64,000 bases of DNA from Buddleja alternifolia (taxonomy: Eukaryota; Streptophyta; Magnoliopsida; Lamiales; Scrophulariaceae). Every line of letters starts with the position of its first letter. The first letter of the stretch is position 1. The DNA lies in the NCBI GenBank assembly GCA_019426215.1, contig CM033402.1, positions 37,746,657 to 37,810,656 on the forward strand, written 5' to 3'. Of this stretch, positions 61,201 to 64,000 are shown one piece after another. Under the pieces are notes generated by a model, which had not been told where the DNA came from, did no database searches, and saw nothing but the letters and a program-made list of their open reading frames with translations. Made by a program: the position numbers and the translations under genes.

Positions 61201-62282
61201 GTAATGATATATACAATACCATTTAGCAACATTCGAATATCACCTTTTCCCATCACATCCATACTTGAATTATCTCCCAATTTCACCTTTTCCCTGAAAT
61301 TTACATCGAGGTCAGAAAATAGCTCTTGTTTGCCACACATATGATTGCTGCATCCAGAGTCTAGAAACCACAATTCTTCCTTGCTAGCTTCTTCATCATT
61401 CATGTATGCCATCAACAACATTTCTTCACCATTTTCCACATAGTTCGCTGTTGCATTAAATTCCTTGTTTGGACATTCATACTGAAAGTGACCAAGTTTA
61501 TGGCATTGATAACATTCAATAGTTGATTTGTCAAAATTTCGCCTGCCTCCACCTCCACCTCTTCCTCGTCCTCTAATTCCGCCACGACCACGTCCTCTTC
61601 CTCCTGAAGACTCTCCAAAAGTAACCTTCAATGCTTGCTCTTCCACAACATGAGGTTTCATACGTTGCTCATGTACTAAAAGGCTACTTTGTAATTCATC
61701 AATCGTTAGAGCATCCAAATCATTTGATTCCTCAATAGAACACACCACATAATCGAACTTGGATGTCATAGATCTCAATATTTTCTCGATGACTGCTACA
61801 TCATCCATTCTTGCCTTATTGACCCTCAACTTGTTAACTACAGTAAGAGTGCGAGCAAAATATTCATTTACAGATTCTCCTTCCTTCATAACTAACATCT
61901 CAAACTCCTTTTGAAGAGCTTGTCGTTGTGCTCGTTGCACTCGTGCTGTCCCCTGATACTTTTGCTTCAAGGAGTCCCAAATGCTTTTGGCTGTATCTTT
62001 GTTCAAGATGGTTTCCAAAATTGATCTGTCTATAGCCTGGAAGAGATAATTCTTCGCCTTCAAATCTTTCAGTCTCGCATCGTCAATTGCCTTCTTTTGT
62101 GTCTCACTAAGTTGAACCCCTTCAGCTGCTGCAGGAATTCCATCTTCTATTATACTCCAATATTCTTTTGATCTCATGAAATTCTCCATGAGCATACACC
62201 AATGATCGTAATGCCCATCAAATTTCGGGATGGCCGGTTGCACAAAGGCACTCTCAGTCGCCATATTCTCACCACTTAACAC
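58260..62282 (-). CDS. Copia gag-pol polyprotein, intact
   Basis: 1340 aa, one frame. Likely start is Met1 or Met7 (MATES). Domains: gag (UBN2-type) about 15-215; Gly/Arg-rich linker 226-248; CCHC knuckle C257-C270; aspartic protease D308-S-G; GAG-pre-integrase HHCC about 439-476; integrase catalytic D504, D567, E603; acidic Ser-rich spacer 740-800; reverse transcriptase about 855-1100 with YVDD at 1023-1026; RNase H about 1170-1310. All catalytic motifs checked are present and no stop or frameshift interrupts them. With identical LTRs this copy could be mobile or have moved very recently. It is transcribed opposite to the surrounding carrier gene. Confidence 0.95.
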   Translation of the reverse strand: MLSGENMATESAFVQPAIPKFDGHYDHWCMLMENFMRSKEYWSIIEDGIPAAAEGVQLSETQKKAIDDARLKDLKAKNYLFQAIDRSILETILNKDTAKSIWDSLKQKYQGTARVQRAQRQALQKEFEMLVMKEGESVNEYFARTLTVVNKLRVNKARMDDVAVIEKILRSMTSKFDYVVCSIEESNDLDALTIDELQSSLLVHEQRMKPHVVEEQALKVTFGESSGGRGRGRGGIRGRGRGGGGGRRNFDKSTIECYQCHKLGHFQYECPNKEFNATANYVENGEEMLLMAYMNDEEASKEELWFLDSGCSNHMCGKQELFSDLDVNFREKVKLGDNSSMDVMGKGDIRMLLNGIVYIITGVFYVPGLKNSLLSIGQLAEKGLEIIIRQGACKIYHPKKGLIMEISMSPNRMFKLFAVTQLKEEACFNSFIEDPARLWHHRYGHLSFNGLNILQQKGMVRGLPCLDISSKVCEDCLVGKQQRNPFPRESTWRASQILELVHADICGPISPISNSNKRYMISFIDDYSRKVWVYFLVEKSEALITFKKYKNRVEKESGLAIKGLRTDRGGEFTSLEFTNFCSENGIRRQLTTAYTPQQNGVAERKNRTIMNMVRSMLSGKKIPKTFWPEAVNWTIHILNRSPTLAVKNRTPEEAWSGFKPSVTYFRVFGCVSHVHVPDCKRTKLDDKSVKCIFLGVSEESKAYRLYDPISQKIIISRDVVFEEENSWDWDKSHKESTFIDLNWGDTDNDPNAAAENGNEVEVDEHSSTERATNGSNEANSSSSSEDPSSETHEQRVRKQPTWMRDYESGEGLSDEEDTTNLVMFASNDPILFGEAQKDVKWRKAMDAEIEAIEKNDTWELTNLPIGAKKVGVKWVYKTKLNEHGEVEKYKARLVAKGYTQKHGIDYTEVFAPVARLETIRLVISLAAQRGWRILQLDVKSAFLHGELNEEVFIEQPPGYEKTGAEHKVYRLKKALYGLKQAPRAWYSRIESYFTKEGFQRCPYEHTLFVKTGEGGKILIVCLYVDDLIFTGNDEYMFVEFKNSMMHEFDMTDLGTMRYFLGIEVVQSREGIFICQRKYAQEVLERFDMDKCNPVHNPIVPGCKLVRDENGIRVDSSRYKQVIGSLMYLTATRPDIMFVVSLLSRYMEYPTELHLQAAKRVLRYLKGTLEFGIFYKKGGDEELVAYTDSDYAGDLDDRKSTSGYVFLLNSGVVSWSSKKQPIVTLSTTEAEFVAAASCACQAVWLRRILKSFNHDQRGSTTVFCDSSSAIELSKNPVLHGRSKHIDVRFHFLRELTKDGVVKLIHCHTQEQVADIMTKPLKLDLFVKFRGLLGLCTDPTIN

Positions 62283-62330
62283 TATAGAAGACTGCTGCTC
62301 CTTAGTATTTTATCAGGCCCCTGTAATGGG

Positions 62331-62342
62331 GCTCTGATACCA
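62331..62342 (-). other. Primer-binding site of the young copia
   Basis: The minus strand reads TGGTATCAGAGC, complementary to initiator methionine tRNA, three bases from the 5' LTR. Confidence 0.88.
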
Positions 62343-62345
62343 CTT

Positions 62346-62581
62346 TGTTAAGAATTCTATATGTGAAAGAGTTTTAAAGAAGAAGAATTCATCATATTAG
62401 AAACTGATGTGGCTGTATATATAGCCTTACAAGAATAATAAGAAAGTAAAACAGTCCACGTTTCTTCACCATGCTAATTGACTAGAAAAAAACAACTAAT
62501 TCCTAAAGAATAGGGATTTATTCAAAGCACTAAATAACAGAAAGAAAGCTAAAGACTATTTCAACTCTAACAAACTTAACA
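62346..62581 (-). repeat. 5' LTR of the young copia
   Basis: 236 bp, three bases after the primer-binding-site complement GGCTCTGATACCA. It is identical by eye to the LTR at 57995. Confidence 0.95.
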
Positions 62582-64000
62582 GTTGATACAGTTTACTGTC
62601 TGAAGATGAATTTTGTTTTTTCTTTTCAAATTTTCTTCATAGAGGAATGGTGAATGCCTGGTTTGTCTTTAGCATCGCCATTTTGGTGAATTAGGTTGTA
62701 AAAGGGAAAGGTATAACACCAAAAATAACCTTGGAAGAAGTTTATCTATTATAGAAAAGAAAAATTATTAAAAAGAACTCGTAAAATAAACATTTACATC
62801 CAACAAACCCATGAAAGTACTTTTCCACTCAAGTGCCCTTGGGCTTCTTACATTAAGAAATATATGAAATTATGTACTTTTGGTATATTTTGTCTAGATT
62901 TTTCGAAGATGAATTATGAAATGACGATCTAGATTTTAAATGTCCTAAAATTTTTAATTCATTCGACCTTAAAAACAACATGTCAATCAAATAAAATAAA
63001 TAAATCTTTTTATACAAAGTCATTCAAAAAATTTAAAAGATAGGAGAAAAACTGATAAAATTACCAATTTAATAACCAAAAAGCAAAAATATCTATAAGC
63101 AACTCAATTTGTTAAATCCTAATCTAAGGAGTCAAGGGTAATTCAGTCTAGAGAGCATTTTCTTTTGAGTTATTTAATGAGAAGTGTTTTTTAGATATAG
63201 AATACATTTTTATGGGGTTCAGATATAAAATTTTATTTTATGGGATGTTTAATAGTGTCATCATAAAATAGATCTTCTATTCTATTATAAAAGTATGAAT
63301 GGTTTCTTGAAACTTTTGATGTACCTAATATATCCTTATGTAATTCTTTTTTTTTTTGGCAAAAGAGTCTAATACTAAATAAAAAAAATTATATATATCT
63401 ACAATAATAAGGTGTATAATTACGTGAGGAGTATATAAGAAAAATACATGTCTAATTGACTAATTGCATAAGGTCTCTACAAGAAAATTGTATATAGAGG
63501 ACTTTACAAAGAAATTATATATAGACATTAATCAAATGTAGAATTATATTAAACGCTACAATTTATTCATAAAAAAGGGAAGAATATAAAAGAAAGCTAA
63601 ATTTGCCTTTTATTTTCTTCTTCTTCAAATTCCTTTGTTAATTGTATGTTCATGAACGCCACAGGTTATAAACAAAACTTAAAAACAAAAAATATGGATT
63701 ATGTCATTAACCATTAGGCAGGACTCCGACATTGCCACGATATCTAATGGGTGAAAGTAAGTTGTAAAAGATCTTATCTAAAATAAATTTACAAAATTTG
63801 GGTAATAAATTAGCTAAAAGTAACCTTAGTAGACTTGGCACGACCAATCATTCTAAAGAATACTAAACACAAATTTGCACATTCTATTATCCTTCATCTG
63901 AATTAAATTAATTAGGTTGTTCATTATTTATATTTTAATTTTTAATTAAATATATAGATATTGATTTATTAAGAAAATTGAGTATCATTAGCAAAACATA
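62582..64000 (+). other. Continuation of PXN intron 10 or downstream DNA
   Basis: About 1.4 kb of AT-rich sequence without a recognisable PXN terminal exon (the conserved third-repeat tail after the KSRLQAKQ region was looked for in all forward frames), LTR or other gene. Confidence 0.5.

Larger units (their letters stand above)
57995..62581 (-). mobile_element. Very young, apparently intact Ty1/copia element in PXN intron 10
   Basis: The LTRs 57995-58230 and 62346-62581 are 236 bp each and read as identical. The primer-binding-site complement is at 62331-62342, and the purine tract complement TCCTCCCTTAAA at 58231-58242. One uninterrupted gag-pol of 1340 codons lies between. GTTG flanks both sides (57991-57994, 62582-62585), giving at least a 4-bp target match instead of the usual 5. 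It lies antisense to the host gene, 87 bp after the exon 10 donor. Lineage resembles Ivana/Oryco by its gag start and integrase (tentative). Confidence 0.95.

Noticed and set aside
62630..62690. Possible PXN exon 11 after TTCATAG
   Set aside because: The translation does not resemble the carrier's C-terminal helix in any frame.

Overview
The window looks like a gene-poor, transposon-rich stretch of a flowering-plant nuclear genome, most likely a eudicot. The reasons are GT-AG introns, AT-rich intergenic DNA, three plant protein genes, and dense nested Ty1/copia, Ty3/gypsy-type, hAT, Mutator-like and LINE debris. Nothing prokaryotic is present. No tRNA, rRNA or CRISPR locus was found. The only tRNA-like signals are retrotransposon primer-binding sites complementary to initiator methionine tRNA.

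Host genes. (1) An intronless SKU5-similar/BP10/NTP303-type multicopper-oxidase-like gene lies at 24412-26082 (+). It has lost its copper ligands and has a TATA box and a GAA/TTC hairpin upstream. (2) A seven-exon ALKBH6-type Fe(II)/2-oxoglutarate dioxygenase gene lies at 47508-49903 (-). (3) A peroxisomal NAD carrier (PXN-type mitochondrial-carrier-family) gene lies at 53813-57907 (+). Ten exons are visible; the terminal exon is missing or lies beyond the right edge. Genes 2 and 3 are divergent, about 3.9 kb apart.

Layout. 1-4824: partial minus-strand copia element resembling a Sirevirus. 4825-13973: pile-up of a truncated copia leader and four long related LTRs, one of them a solo LTR with another nested in it. 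14333-19226: old Ale/Retrofit-like copia with 5-bp target duplication. 19819-22677: long-TIR (Mutator-like) element whose left arm holds a hAT insertion. 22861-23624: hAT-type element. 24.2-26.1 kb: SKS gene. 26857-30500: LTR plus long non-coding interior. 30512-36290: decayed minus-strand copia. 36290-45131: remains of a gypsy-type element (antisense extra ORF, then PPT and LTR) containing a young Ale-like copia fused to a fragment of another copy. 45132-47185: 3' end of another copia with a hAT MITE in its LTR. 47.5-49.9 kb: ALKBH6, with a LINE scrap in intron 3. 50926-51950: Mutator-like MITE. 53.8 kb to the end: PXN, whose tenth intron carries a very young, apparently intact copia element (57995-62581).

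The genes do not form a pathway. The main story is retrotransposon turnover at different ages, judged from LTR-LTR differences counted by eye: about 9% at 14.3-19.2 kb, about 1.4% at 38.9-43.8 kb, and none seen at 58.0-62.6 kb. Several compact sequence patterns inside non-coding element regions look constrained and are listed as findings.
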